DNA of 15,770 nucleotides from Christensenella sp. UBA767 (GCA_002297185.1 DBJV01000098.1:2760-18529); one strand, 5' to 3'; positions 6,392 through 13,151 are shown, counted from the first letter of the stretch. Numbers and translations are program-made. The notes: generated by a model from the sequence alone, not told the origin.

Positions 6392-6757
6392 ATGGCAAGA
6401 ATCGCCGGCGTGGATCTTCCGCGCGACAAGAGAGTTGAATACGGACTTACCTACATTTACGGTATCGGTCTTGCAACGTCTCAAAAGATCTTGAGCGAGA
6501 CAGGCGTCAATCCCGACATCAGAGTCAAGGATTTGACAGAAGACCAAGTAAGTCTCATTCGTGATTACATTGAACAACATTTGCACGTAGAAGGCGACCT
6601 CAAGAGAGAAGTCGGTCTCAATATCAAGAGATTGATGGAAATCGGTTGCTATCGTGGTGTTCGCCACAGAAAAGGACTTCCCGTCCGTGGCCAAAACACA
6701 AAACAAAACGCCCGTACAAGAAAGGGACCAAAGCGCGCAGTAAGCCGCAAGAAATAA
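6392..6757 (+). CDS. rpsM: Ribosomal protein S13
   Basis: 121 residues, usual length. Starts MARIAGVDLPRDKRVE and has the signature R-G-V-R-H-R-K-G-L-P-V-R-G-Q-N-T, followed by the basic C-terminal tail ending S-R-K-K that reaches the P-site tRNA. S13 is in the 30S head and forms the intersubunit bridge with 23S rRNA and L5. CGGAGG lies before the ATG. First gene of the alpha group, downstream of a 170-base structured gap. Confidence 0.98.
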   Translation: MARIAGVDLPRDKRVEYGLTYIYGIGLATSQKILSETGVNPDIRVKDLTEDQVSLIRDYIEQHLHVEGDLKREVGLNIKRLMEIGCYRGVRHRKGLPVRGQNTKQNARTRKGPKRAVSRKK

Positions 6758-6769
6758 GGAGGCGCGACT

Positions 6770-7165
6770 ATGGCAGGTATTGCAAGAAAGGCTATTAAGA
6801 AAAGAAAAGATATCAAACACGTTGAGAAAGGTCAAGTGCATATCCATGCATCTTTCAACAACACGATCGTCACTATTACCGATATGAACGGCAATGCGAT
6901 TTCTTGGTCATCCGCAGGCAAGCTCAAACTCCGCGGCAGCCGTAAATCCACTCCGTTTGCAGCACAAATGGTAAGTGAAGACGCAGCAAAAGTCGCTTAC
7001 GACCAAGGTATGAGAAGCGTTGAAGTTTACGTCAAGGGTCCGGGCCAAGGCAGAGAAAGCGCAATCCGCGCACTCGGCAACGTCGGTATCGAAGTAACCC
7101 TCATTCAAGACGTATCTCCGATTCCTCACAACGGATGCCGTCCGCCGAAGGCGAGAAGACTGTAA
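6770..7165 (+). CDS. rpsK: Ribosomal protein S11
   Basis: 131 residues, usual length. The motifs A-S-F-N-N-T-I-V-T-I-T-D, G-P-G-Q-G-R-E-S-A-I-R-A-L and the end P-H-N-G-C-R-P-P-K-A-R-R-L are diagnostic. S11 lies on the 30S platform and contacts mRNA near the E site. GGAGG precedes the ATG; 12 bases after rpsM. Confidence 0.98.
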   Translation: MAGIARKAIKKRKDIKHVEKGQVHIHASFNNTIVTITDMNGNAISWSSAGKLKLRGSRKSTPFAAQMVSEDAAKVAYDQGMRSVEVYVKGPGQGRESAIRALGNVGIEVTLIQDVSPIPHNGCRPPKARRL

Positions 7166-7182
7166 GAGGAGGATTTTAAGTT

Positions 7183-7806
7183 ATGGCTAAATATACAGGA
7201 GCAGATTGCCGTCTTTGCAGACGCGAAGGTTGCAAACTTTATTTGAAAGGCGAAAAGTGCAGTTCCACCAAATGCCCCATCCTTACCAAGTACGCACCTC
7301 CGGGTGACCACGGCAAAGGAAGAAAGAAAGCAAGCGGTTACAGCATCCAACTTCGCGAGAAACAAAAAACAAAACGCTACTACGGTGTTACGGAAAAACA
7401 ATTCAAGATGTACTATGACAGAGCGTCCGAAATGCGCGGTGTCACCGGTGACAACATGCTCACCCTTATCGAAAGACGTCTTGACAACGCAGTTTATCGT
7501 CTTGGTCTCGGCTCTTCAAGAGCAATGGCACGTCAAATCGTCAACCACGGACACATCACGGTCAACGGCAAAACGGTTGACATTCCGTCCTACCTCATCA
7601 AAGTCGGCGACGTCATCGCAGTCAAAGAGAACAAGAGAGACTCTTCCATGTGGGACGCTGTCAAAGAAACAAAGAATCTCAGCCTCGTAAAATGGCTTGA
7701 ATTCGACAACGCAACGTTGACGGGCAAGGTTGTAGCACTTCCTCAAAGAGAAGACATCGACCTCGATATTCAAGAACACCTTATCGTCGAGTTGTACTCA
7801 AAATAA
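7183..7806 (+). CDS. rpsD: Ribosomal protein S4, zinc-binding type
   Basis: 207 residues. Primary 16S rRNA-binding protein that nucleates 30S assembly and, in other bacteria, represses its own operon. The N-terminus carries a cysteine cluster C9, C12, C26, C31 (plus C17), matching the zinc-binding form known from Thermus, unlike the zinc-free Bacillus subtilis S4. The S4 RNA-binding domain spans about 95-160 (R-L-D-N-A-V-Y-R-L-G and H-G-H-I-T-V-N-G). Located within the alpha group, as in E. coli and Clostridia; in B. subtilis it is elsewhere. The ribosome binding site is GAGGAGG, about 10 bases before the ATG. Confidence 0.98.
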   Translation: MAKYTGADCRLCRREGCKLYLKGEKCSSTKCPILTKYAPPGDHGKGRKKASGYSIQLREKQKTKRYYGVTEKQFKMYYDRASEMRGVTGDNMLTLIERRLDNAVYRLGLGSSRAMARQIVNHGHITVNGKTVDIPSYLIKVGDVIAVKENKRDSSMWDAVKETKNLSLVKWLEFDNATLTGKVVALPQREDIDLDIQEHLIVELYSK

Positions 7807-7826
7807 TCTGATTGGAGGACACAGTT

Positions 7827-8783
7827 ATGATGGAAATGAGAAGTCCCAAAATTACGCCTACCCCGAACGAAAGCGGCAATTACTGCAAGTTCGTAGTCGA
7901 ACCGCTCGAGCGCGGCTTTGGCACGACGATCGGCAACTGCTTGCGTCGTATCCTTCTTTCCGCACTTCCGGGTGCCGCAGCTGTCGGTATCAAGATTGCG
8001 GGTGTGGAGCATGAATTTTCCACAATCAAGGGCGTAAAAGAGGAAGTTACAGAAATTATCCTCAACCTCAAAACTGTTCGTTTCAAAGCGGTAAGCAGTC
8101 TCGAAACCGCCGGCAAGCAAGAGTGCAAACTCTATGCAAACACCGTCGGCACCGTTACTGCCGGTGACATTCAATGCGCAACAGGCATCGAAGTCATGAA
8201 TCCCGACCAAGTCATCTGCACTTTGGACGAGGGTGCTGAGATTGATATGTCCATTTTCGTGGATTGCGGAAGAGGTTACGTTCCTGCGTCTCAAAACAAG
8301 GACAGTCACGAACTCATCGGTTACATTCCAATCGATTCCATTTACACGCCGGTTGTAAAAGTCAACTATGCGGTAGAAAGCACTCGTGTCGAGCAAAGCA
8401 TCGACTTTGACAAGCTCACTCTCGAAGTGACAACCGACGGCACGACATCCGCAGAAGAAATCACGTCGCTCGCAGCAAAGATTATGAACGATCATCTCAA
8501 ACTCTTTGTTGACCTCGTTGAAAGTATGAAGGGCGTTGAAATTCTCAAACCCGACACGCAAGACACCAAGACCAAGGTTCTCGATATGTCGGTTGAAGAT
8601 CTCGACCTCTCGGTACGCTCATACAACTGCTTGAAGCGTGCAAATATCCACACAGTCGAAGACCTCACAAAGCGTACGGAAGACGATATGCTCAAAGTGA
8701 GAAACCTCGGCAGAAAATCACTCGAAGAAGTTGTCAAGAAACTCGAAGACCTCGGACTTGGTTTGAAAGTCGTTGAGGACTAA
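7827..8783 (+). CDS. rpoA: RNA polymerase alpha subunit
   Basis: 318 residues from the ATG at 7827. The N-terminal domain (about 1-230) dimerises and assembles beta and beta' (motif V-E-P-L-E-R-G-F-G-T-T-I-G-N, 24-37). The C-terminal domain (about 252-318) holds R-S-Y-N-C-L-K-R-A-N-I and R-N-L-G-R-K-S-L-E-E-V, which contact UP-element DNA and activators. The frame is open to a TTG at 7812, but that codon overlaps the GGAGG ribosome binding site (7814-7818); the ATG at 7827 sits 8 bases after it and gives the usual start. A second ATG at 7830 is equally possible. Confidence 0.97.
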   Translation: MMEMRSPKITPTPNESGNYCKFVVEPLERGFGTTIGNCLRRILLSALPGAAAVGIKIAGVEHEFSTIKGVKEEVTEIILNLKTVRFKAVSSLETAGKQECKLYANTVGTVTAGDIQCATGIEVMNPDQVICTLDEGAEIDMSIFVDCGRGYVPASQNKDSHELIGYIPIDSIYTPVVKVNYAVESTRVEQSIDFDKLTLEVTTDGTTSAEEITSLAAKIMNDHLKLFVDLVESMKGVEILKPDTQDTKTKVLDMSVEDLDLSVRSYNCLKRANIHTVEDLTKRTEDDMLKVRNLGRKSLEEVVKKLEDLGLGLKVVED

Positions 8784-8801
8784 GGGTACAGGAGGAACTA
8801 A

Positions 8802-9305
8802 ATGTCTAAATTAGGAAAACGCACAGACCAAAGAATGGCTATGCTCAAAAACCAAGTTTCTGAACTCTTGTGGTACGGTCAAATTGAAACGACAGTCGAT
8901 CGCGCAAAAGCAGTCAGAAGTCTTGCAGAGAAATACATCACAATCGCAATGAGAGCCTATCAAGACGACGTCAAAGTCACCAAGACCGTTACGAACGCAA
9001 AGGGCGCAAAGAACGAAGTCGTTTTCACCAACGACGGCCCCAAGAAACTCGCAGCACGCAGAAGACTTATGGCAGAACTTGTTGACCTCAAAGAAATCAA
9101 GGGCGAGAAAGAGTCCAAGAGCGCATACAAAGCACGCATCAAAGACACCAAACACCCGCTCATCGAAAAGCTTTTCAAAGAGTATGCACCCAAGTACGAT
9201 GCTCGTAAGAACGAACTCGGACAAGGTGGCGGTTACACCCGCATCCTCAAGACAGGCAACCGCCGCGGCGACGCAGCAGAGACCTGCATTTTGAAACTTA
9301 TCTAA
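8802..9305 (+). CDS. rplQ: Ribosomal protein L17, long clostridial form
   Basis: 167 residues against about 120-127 in B. subtilis and E. coli. The core is clear: R-K-L-like start K-L-G-K-R-T-D-Q-R, then L-L-W-Y-G-Q-I-E-T-T-V-D-R-A-K, and the end G-G-Y-T-R-I-L-K-T-G-N-R-R-G-D-A-A. The extra length is a lysine-rich insertion (about 67-135) between those parts, as found in many Clostridia. L17 lines the outside of the peptide exit tunnel. AGGAGG lies before the ATG. Last gene of the operon, with a terminator 16 bases on. Confidence 0.97.
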   Translation: MSKLGKRTDQRMAMLKNQVSELLWYGQIETTVDRAKAVRSLAEKYITIAMRAYQDDVKVTKTVTNAKGAKNEVVFTNDGPKKLAARRRLMAELVDLKEIKGEKESKSAYKARIKDTKHPLIEKLFKEYAPKYDARKNELGQGGGYTRILKTGNRRGDAAETCILKLI

Positions 9306-9321
9306 TCGATAAAACATCTAT

Positions 9322-9351
9322 AAAAATCCACCGATCATTCGGTGGATTTTT
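9322..9351 (+). terminator. Rho-independent terminator of the alpha operon
   Basis: A 13-bp perfect stem, AAAAATCCACCGA with TCGGTGGATTTTT, with a TCAT loop, ending in five T; 16 bases after the rplQ stop. It ends the ribosomal transcript. The A run on the left would also allow function on the opposite strand, although no gene reads in from there. Confidence 0.92.
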
Positions 9352-9388
9352 CATATGGTTTTCAAAAGGGCACGCAATTTTGCGGAAG

Positions 9389-9416
9389 TTGACAATCTTT
9401 GCGGATGTTGTATAAT
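9389..9416 (+). promoter_or_regulatory. Consensus sigma-A promoter for the lipoprotein gene
   Basis: TTGACA (9389-9394), a 16-base spacer and TATAAT (9411-9416): both hexamers match consensus perfectly. Predicted start near 9423, giving a leader of about 39 bases with AGGAGG at 9451-9456. Nothing else is visible between the alpha terminator and this promoter. Confidence 0.88.
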
Positions 9417-9461
9417 ATTTGTAACGAAACGCGCACGTTGTTTATGTTTTAGGAGGATATT

Positions 9462-10109
9462 ATGAAGAAATTTGCTTTATGTTTAATCGTTATCGTTTGC
9501 GTTTTTGCAATGCTTACTGCTTGCGACAATAACAAGGGTGGCAGCCCAAGCGAGTCGGAATGGCTTGCAATTGCTGATATGGAAGGATATTCAAACGGAA
9601 CTCTCGAAAGCACCGCCACAAGTGAAACGCTATTGAATTATATTAACAATGCAAGTAACCTCACAATCAGATTTTTTAATAGTTACGATTCGGATGATAC
9701 TATGACGATAAAAATCGCAAAGAATTATGAGTGTACTTATGTATATGCAAGTAGTGCTGAAATTGATTTGACGATGTACACGATTTGCGATAATGACAGA
9801 TATTATAACATAGGGTATGTTGTCAAATTTTCTGAAGATGTAACAGACAAAATCGATGACGAGCGAAAAGCGCAATTACAAGATGTTTTATCAAACAAAT
9901 ATGTCAAAACGGCAATCCAATTGATACAAAACGGCAATTACACCATAAAAGATGGCAACATTTGCTTGGTGGACAGTGAAAAAGCCAATGAGGTATTAGT
10001 TGTCCCCAATTATTATGAGTTTTATTATGACAACGCAGTGATATACAATGTGTATACAACAAAAACTACAATTATTCCTAGTTATTCCAATTGGAGAGAA
10101 AGATTGTAA
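9462..10109 (+). CDS. Predicted lipoprotein of unknown function
   Basis: 215 residues. A type II signal peptide is clear: M-K-K, a hydrophobic core (4-18) and lipobox L-T-A-C with C21 as the lipidated cysteine, so the protein should be anchored on the outer face of the membrane. A Ser/Gly-rich linker follows. The mature part (about 33-215) is acidic, rich in Asn, Tyr and Thr, and seems to alternate beta strands; it contains no catalytic or transport motif that I recognise. It is visibly more A+T-rich than the ribosomal genes. It is a single-gene unit with a consensus promoter and a terminator. The function cannot be assigned. Confidence 0.85.
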   Translation: MKKFALCLIVIVCVFAMLTACDNNKGGSPSESEWLAIADMEGYSNGTLESTATSETLLNYINNASNLTIRFFNSYDSDDTMTIKIAKNYECTYVYASSAEIDLTMYTICDNDRYYNIGYVVKFSEDVTDKIDDERKAQLQDVLSNKYVKTAIQLIQNGNYTIKDGNICLVDSEKANEVLVVPNYYEFYYDNAVIYNVYTTKTTIIPSYSNWRERL

Positions 10110-10146
10110 AGCAATGGTAATATCTAAAAACTGAATCAGTAATAAC

Positions 10147-10176
10147 AAAAGCCCCGACGGTGTGTCGGGGCTTTTT
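10147..10176. terminator. Bidirectional terminator between lipoprotein and M29 genes
   Basis: AAAAGCCCCGAC pairs perfectly with GTCGGGGCTTTT around a GGTGT loop, with T runs in both directions. It lies 37 bases after the lipoprotein stop and 13 bases from the stop of the opposing aminopeptidase, so it can end both transcripts. Confidence 0.93.
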
Positions 10177-10189
10177 AACTCACTAGAAT

Positions 10190-11308
10190 TTACTTCAAAT
10201 TCTCGGGATTCAAGCCGAAGAGTTCGGGGAGGACGAAGCGACCGTCTTTGCGGATGAGAACGTCGTCAAACCAAATTTCGCCACCGCCGTACTCGGGCGC
10301 CTGGCACAATACCAAATCCCAATGCACCGCGCTCTTATTGCCGTTTGGTGCGTCGTCATAGCAGCATCCGGGAGTGAAGTGGAAAGAGCCGCTAATCTTT
10401 TCGTCAAAGAGAATATCGCCGATTGCTTGCGTTACGTACGGATTTACGCCTATTGCAAATTCACCCACGTATCTTGCGCCCTCGTCGGTATCGAAAATGG
10501 CGTTTGCTTTCTCTGTGTTGTTGGCGGTTGCCTTGACGATTTTGCCGTCCTTAAACTCGAGGCGCACGTTCTCAAAGCGGTATCCGTTCTCGATAGACGG
10601 CGTGTTGTAACTGATATAACCGTTCACGCTGTCCTTGACGGGAGCGGTATAAACCTCGCCGTCGGGAATGTTGCAAGCGCCGTCGCATTTGATTGCAGGG
10701 ATGCCCTTGATAGAGAACGTCAAATCGGTGTCTTTTGCCAGAATATGCACTTTATCCGTCTTATTCATAAGATTAACCAGCGGTTCCATCGCGTCGCTCA
10801 TCTTTTGATAGTCAAGACAGCACACGTTGAAGAAGTAGTCCTCAAACGCCTCTGTACTCATTCCTGCAAGCTGACTCATGCCGGGAGTGGGGTATCTCAA
10901 GATAACCCAACGCGTATGCGCAACACGCCTGTCGCTGTGCACGGGAATGCCGTAACGCTTGTCGTACTCTTGCATAATGCTCTCGGGTACGTCGCTCGTC
11001 TCATAACTGTTGTTGCCGCCGCGGATGCCGATATAGCAATCCATTTTATCCATAAAATCCGCGTCGCGCTTTGCCCAAATATCCAGCATCTCGGGAGTCG
11101 CCCCCATAAGCAATTCGCGTTGCAAACGCTTGTCGATGATGTTGAGGAACGGGATTCCGCCCACTTTATACACTTCGCGAATAATGCACGCAGGCAGTTG
11201 CTCTCCGCAACCGATAGCGTCAATCCACACCTTATCGCCCTTGCCGACATGGATAGAATAGTTGACCAAATTGTGTGCAAGCACCTCTTGCCTTTTATCT
11301 ACGATCAT
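10190..11308 (-). CDS. M29-family metallo-aminopeptidase
   Basis: 372 residues from the ATG at 11308. The family (AmpS/AmpT type, thermophilic aminopeptidases) releases N-terminal residues using two metal ions, in the cytoplasm. The expected ligands are present: E218 (P-D-G-E-V-Y-T-A-P), E283 (G-E-F-A-I-G-V-N-P), H310, H329 and D331 (A-V-H-W-D), with catalytic Y317. It is somewhat shorter than the usual 400-410 residues. The frame extends to a GTG at 11317, but AGGTGG lies between it and the ATG, so the ATG is preferred. Its own promoter and terminator make it a single-gene unit. No signal peptide. Confidence 0.93.
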   Translation of the reverse strand: MIVDKRQEVLAHNLVNYSIHVGKGDKVWIDAIGCGEQLPACIIREVYKVGGIPFLNIIDKRLQRELLMGATPEMLDIWAKRDADFMDKMDCYIGIRGGNNSYETSDVPESIMQEYDKRYGIPVHSDRRVAHTRWVILRYPTPGMSQLAGMSTEAFEDYFFNVCCLDYQKMSDAMEPLVNLMNKTDKVHILAKDTDLTFSIKGIPAIKCDGACNIPDGEVYTAPVKDSVNGYISYNTPSIENGYRFENVRLEFKDGKIVKATANNTEKANAIFDTDEGARYVGEFAIGVNPYVTQAIGDILFDEKISGSFHFTPGCCYDDAPNGNKSAVHWDLVLCQAPEYGGGEIWFDDVLIRKDGRFVLPELFGLNPENLK

Positions 11309-11339
11309 AAAAACCACCTATAAGATATTTAATGCAATA

Positions 11340-11368
11340 ATTATACCACAAAACTCGCGCTTGTAAAT
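11340..11368 (-). promoter_or_regulatory. Promoter for the M29 aminopeptidase gene
   Basis: On the - strand TTTACA (11368-11363), a 17-base spacer, and TATAAT (11345-11340). One mismatch in the -35, none in the -10. The predicted start near 11333 gives a leader of about 25 bases containing AGGTGG. Confidence 0.8.
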
Positions 11369-11378
11369 GCAAAACGGC

Positions 11379-11411
11379 AAAAAACAAACGCCGCTCAAAG
11401 AGCAGCGTTTG
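11379..11411 (-). terminator. Rho-independent terminator of the SHOCT membrane protein gene
   Basis: On the - strand CAAACGCTGCTC (11411-11400) pairs with GAGCGGCGTTTG (11396-11385), with one G-U pair and a three-base loop, followed by six T (11384-11379). On the + strand the G-U becomes a mismatch and no T run follows, so it acts in the - direction. It begins 17 bases after the stop at 11429. Confidence 0.88.
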
Positions 11412-11428
11412 CCGTGTGTTACTTGACG

Positions 11429-12268
11429 TTATTGTTTTTCATAGACGTTGCCGTTGGAAGTCGCGAGATTTCCGTTTTCGTCGATGGAAAGTTGCATCAG
11501 CGATTTGTCGGACTTGGAAAGCGAAACGATTTTCCTCTTTAAATCCAATACGTACGTTCCAGACATAAGCGGAGCGTCGGAATTGACGTTTTTGAAGTCG
11601 TAATGAGCGTTTGAGAGCGTTAATAGTATATCGCTGAATTTGTACGTTCCTTCCACGTTTGGAAGTGAATCTGATTGTGCATTTTGTGCCGTCGGTTGTA
11701 TTTGTGCTTGTACAATTGTCGGCGCAAAACCGTATTTTTTCAGGACTTTCGCTTTCTCGGCAACAAATTCCTCGTCGGAAAGTACGCCGCTATCAAGCAA
11801 AGATTTGGCTTGTTGCAGCTCTTGTGCCATATCGTCGATTGCGCCGAGAGAAGGACAGTCACCTGATTTCGGGGCATTTAAAGCCGCAGAAACCGTTTGT
11901 TTGCTTTGCTTTTCAATGAATATTGCGCAAATGTTCCAAACGAGATATATTGCCGCAAGCACGTTTGCGATATTGAGAAATACACTGTAAATAGTGCTAT
12001 TCACAAGCGAACTCCAAGTGCTAAGGTTAACGTAATTAAAGGAACCTATCAAAAATTTTGAAATAAAACTTATCACCAGCATTCCGATAATCAATAGTGG
12101 TTTTTTTGACATTGCAAAACCCGTAAAAATGATTGCTCCGAGCAATATAATACTTCCGAATATTCCGAACGGATTTAAGAAAACGCCGTTTATTATCAAT
12201 CCGAAAAGAAAACTTAGCGCAAGCAATACTATAATCGGTATGCAAATATATTTAATGTCTTTTTTCAT
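11429..12268 (-). CDS. Membrane protein with SHOCT domain and C-terminal beta-rich domain
   Basis: 279 residues. Four hydrophobic helices (about 8-30, 33-53, 57-76, 95-118) are followed by a polar linker, a SHOCT motif (148-178: L-Q-Q-A-K-S-L-L-D-S-G-V-L-S-D-E-E-F), and a C-terminal part (203-276) with repeated short strands and two G-T-Y motifs (207-209, 247-249) that may form a small beta barrel or sandwich. SHOCT is a short helical module often joined to membrane or nucleic-acid-binding domains; its role is not established. GAGG lies before the ATG. No promoter of its own is convincing, so it may be transcribed with the TM2-SHOCT gene 154 bases upstream. Function unknown. Confidence 0.8.
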   Translation of the reverse strand: MKKDIKYICIPIIVLLALSFLFGLIINGVFLNPFGIFGSIILLGAIIFTGFAMSKKPLLIIGMLVISFISKFLIGSFNYVNLSTWSSLVNSTIYSVFLNIANVLAAIYLVWNICAIFIEKQSKQTVSAALNAPKSGDCPSLGAIDDMAQELQQAKSLLDSGVLSDEEFVAEKAKVLKKYGFAPTIVQAQIQPTAQNAQSDSLPNVEGTYKFSDILLTLSNAHYDFKNVNSDAPLMSGTYVLDLKRKIVSLSKSDKSLMQLSIDENGNLATSNGNVYEKQ

Positions 12269-12422
12269 AATTTACCTCGTATTCGTTAATTTTTGTCAAT
12301 TGGCGAGATTATTGGTTGTTTTTGAGCGATAAAACCCTATTTTGAGTAAATCCGCAGTCACAAAGCCATTTAAAAGACAACCATTAGTGCGTTGTATTTT
12401 GCCTATAAAGCAACCTCTTGAT

Positions 12423-12797
12423 TTACACCCCGTGTTTCAATAATTTGAGTTTTATAGCGTCAAACTCTTGTTGTGTGATAACTCCCGTATCGAGCAAGTT
12501 CTTGTAGGTCATAAGAGTTTGTGCGATGTCGGTTGACGTCGGTTGATTTTCCGCCGATGTGCAAGTAGAAGTCGTAGCTTTCTGTGTGTTAGCATTGCAA
12601 TTGTATTTTTCGTTAAAATCGTCATCGCTCATCGTTAAAAGAATTATGCCTTCGATAAAGGCGATAATAGCAGGGATGCCTGTCCAGCAGAACAAAAGAT
12701 ATACTACGCCGATCCCGTTCTCACCGAGATAAAACTTGTGAACGCCAAGTCCACCGAGAAAAAGAGCCAAAAGTCCGGCTGTCATTTTGTTTTTCAT
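12423..12797 (-). CDS. TM2-domain membrane protein with C-terminal SHOCT
   Basis: 124 residues. The first 60 form a TM2 domain: M-T-A-G-L-L-A-L-F-L-G-G-L-G-V-H-K-F-Y-L-G, with two helices (about 5-25 and 30-55) and the usual G-x-H-x-F-Y-L-G turn and a D-D-D-F end. A polar Thr/Asn/Gln linker (65-90) leads to a SHOCT motif (90-121: Y-K-N-L-L-D-T-G-V-I-T-Q-Q-E-F-D-A-I-K). GGAGG is 10 bases before the ATG. The promoter carries two palindromic operators shared with the divergent XRE gene. TM2-SHOCT proteins are widespread and uncharacterised; no function is claimed. Confidence 0.88.
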   Translation of the reverse strand: MKNKMTAGLLALFLGGLGVHKFYLGENGIGVVYLLFCWTGIPAIIAFIEGIILLTMSDDDFNEKYNCNANTQKATTSTCTSAENQPTSTDIAQTLMTYKNLLDTGVITQQEFDAIKLKLLKHGV

Positions 12798-12820
12798 TGT
12801 TGATTTTCCTCCATAAATTT

Positions 12821-12837
12821 GTACAAAATGCTTGTAC
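12821..12837. promoter_or_regulatory. Operator O1, 17-bp inverted repeat
   Basis: GTACAA-AATGC-TTGTAC: perfect 6-bp half-sites around a 5-bp spacer. It lies about +4 to +20 of the predicted TM2-SHOCT transcript. It differs from O2 by one base in the spacer (G for A). Likely bound by the XRE regulator encoded at 12878. Confidence 0.85.
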
Positions 12838-12840
12838 TTT

Positions 12841-12870
12841 TTAACATATTGTACAAAATACTTGTACCAT
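12841..12870 (+). promoter_or_regulatory. Possible promoter for the XRE gene
   Basis: TTAACA (12841-12846), an 18-base spacer and TACCAT (12865-12870), a moderate match. It would start transcription near 12877, directly at the ATG of the regulator, which has no Shine-Dalgarno sequence. Operator O2 overlaps its -10, so self-repression is expected. Confidence 0.45.
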
Positions 12871-12876
12871 TGTCAA
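12848..12876 (-). promoter_or_regulatory. Promoter of the TM2-SHOCT gene
   Basis: On the - strand TTGACA (12876-12871), a 17-base spacer and TACAAT (12853-12848). The -35 is perfect and the -10 has one mismatch. Operator O2 (12851-12867) fills the spacer and enters the -10; O1 follows the predicted start near 12841. This is a classical steric-repression layout. Confidence 0.82.
12851..12867. promoter_or_regulatory. Operator O2, 17-bp inverted repeat
   Basis: GTACAA-AATAC-TTGTAC: same perfect half-sites and spacer length as O1, exactly 30 bp away, so both sites face nearly the same side of the helix. It overlaps the - strand promoter spacer and -10. Confidence 0.87.
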
Positions 12877-12877
12877 T

Positions 12878-13081
12878 ATGAAAAACGAAATTGGCGAAAA
12901 CATTAAGGCACTTCGCAAGTTACACGGCAAAACGCAAAGCGAACTGGCTCAAATGTTGGGCGGCAAAAAGAGTTTGGTATCCAATTATGAGAACGGATAC
13001 AGCACGCCCGATATTTGTATGCTTATCAAAATTGCGGATATTTTTGACGTTTCGCTCGATGAGCTTGTCGGAAGGAAATAA
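12878..13081 (+). CDS. Small XRE-family transcriptional regulator
   Basis: 67 residues, essentially a single helix-turn-helix domain of the Cro/C1 type: G-E-N-I-K-A-L-R-K (6-14), then T-Q-S-E-L-A-Q-M-L-G (19-28) and the recognition helix region K-S-L-V-S-N-Y-E-N-G (31-40), closing with I-F-D-V-S-L-D-E-L-V-G. There is no extra sensing domain, so it would bind DNA as a dimer, fitting the inverted repeats just upstream. It is divergent from the TM2-SHOCT gene, which it probably represses along with itself. No ribosome binding site is seen before the ATG, so translation may be leaderless. No terminator is visible before the next gene. Confidence 0.9.
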   Translation: MKNEIGENIKALRKLHGKTQSELAQMLGGKKSLVSNYENGYSTPDICMLIKIADIFDVSLDELVGRK

Positions 13082-13123
13082 CGTCCGATTTGCTCATTAG
13101 TTTTTATAGTTTAGGCACATCTG

Positions 13124-13151
13124 TTGATTTTTCGCACGGGTGTGCTATAAT
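13124..13151 (+). promoter_or_regulatory. Extended -10 promoter for the first M18 gene
   Basis: TTGATT (13124-13129), a 16-base spacer and TATAAT (13146-13151) preceded by TGC. The ten bases GTGCTATAAT are identical to those of the adk promoter. The predicted start near 13158 leaves a 25-base leader with GTGAGG before the ATG. Confidence 0.78.

Noticed and set aside
7770..8561. 263-codon open frame antisense to rpoA
   Set aside because: Shadow of rpoA with no start signal or family resemblance.
11309..11317. GTG start three codons upstream for the M29 gene
   Set aside because: The AGGTGG ribosome binding site overlaps this GTG and is properly spaced for the ATG at 11308.
10322..11323. 333-codon open frame on the + strand
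   Set aside because: Antisense shadow of the M29 gene, whose ligands are all identifiable; no known motif in the shadow.
12275..12300. TTGACA on the - strand upstream of the 279-residue SHOCT gene as its -35
   Set aside because: The nearest -10-like hexamer (TAAATT) is 19 bases on and abuts the ATG, so transcription would start inside the gene.
12377..12395. Hairpin ACAAC/GTTGT after the TM2-SHOCT gene as a terminator
   Set aside because: Only five pairs with a nine-base loop and a short T-rich tail; too weak to call.
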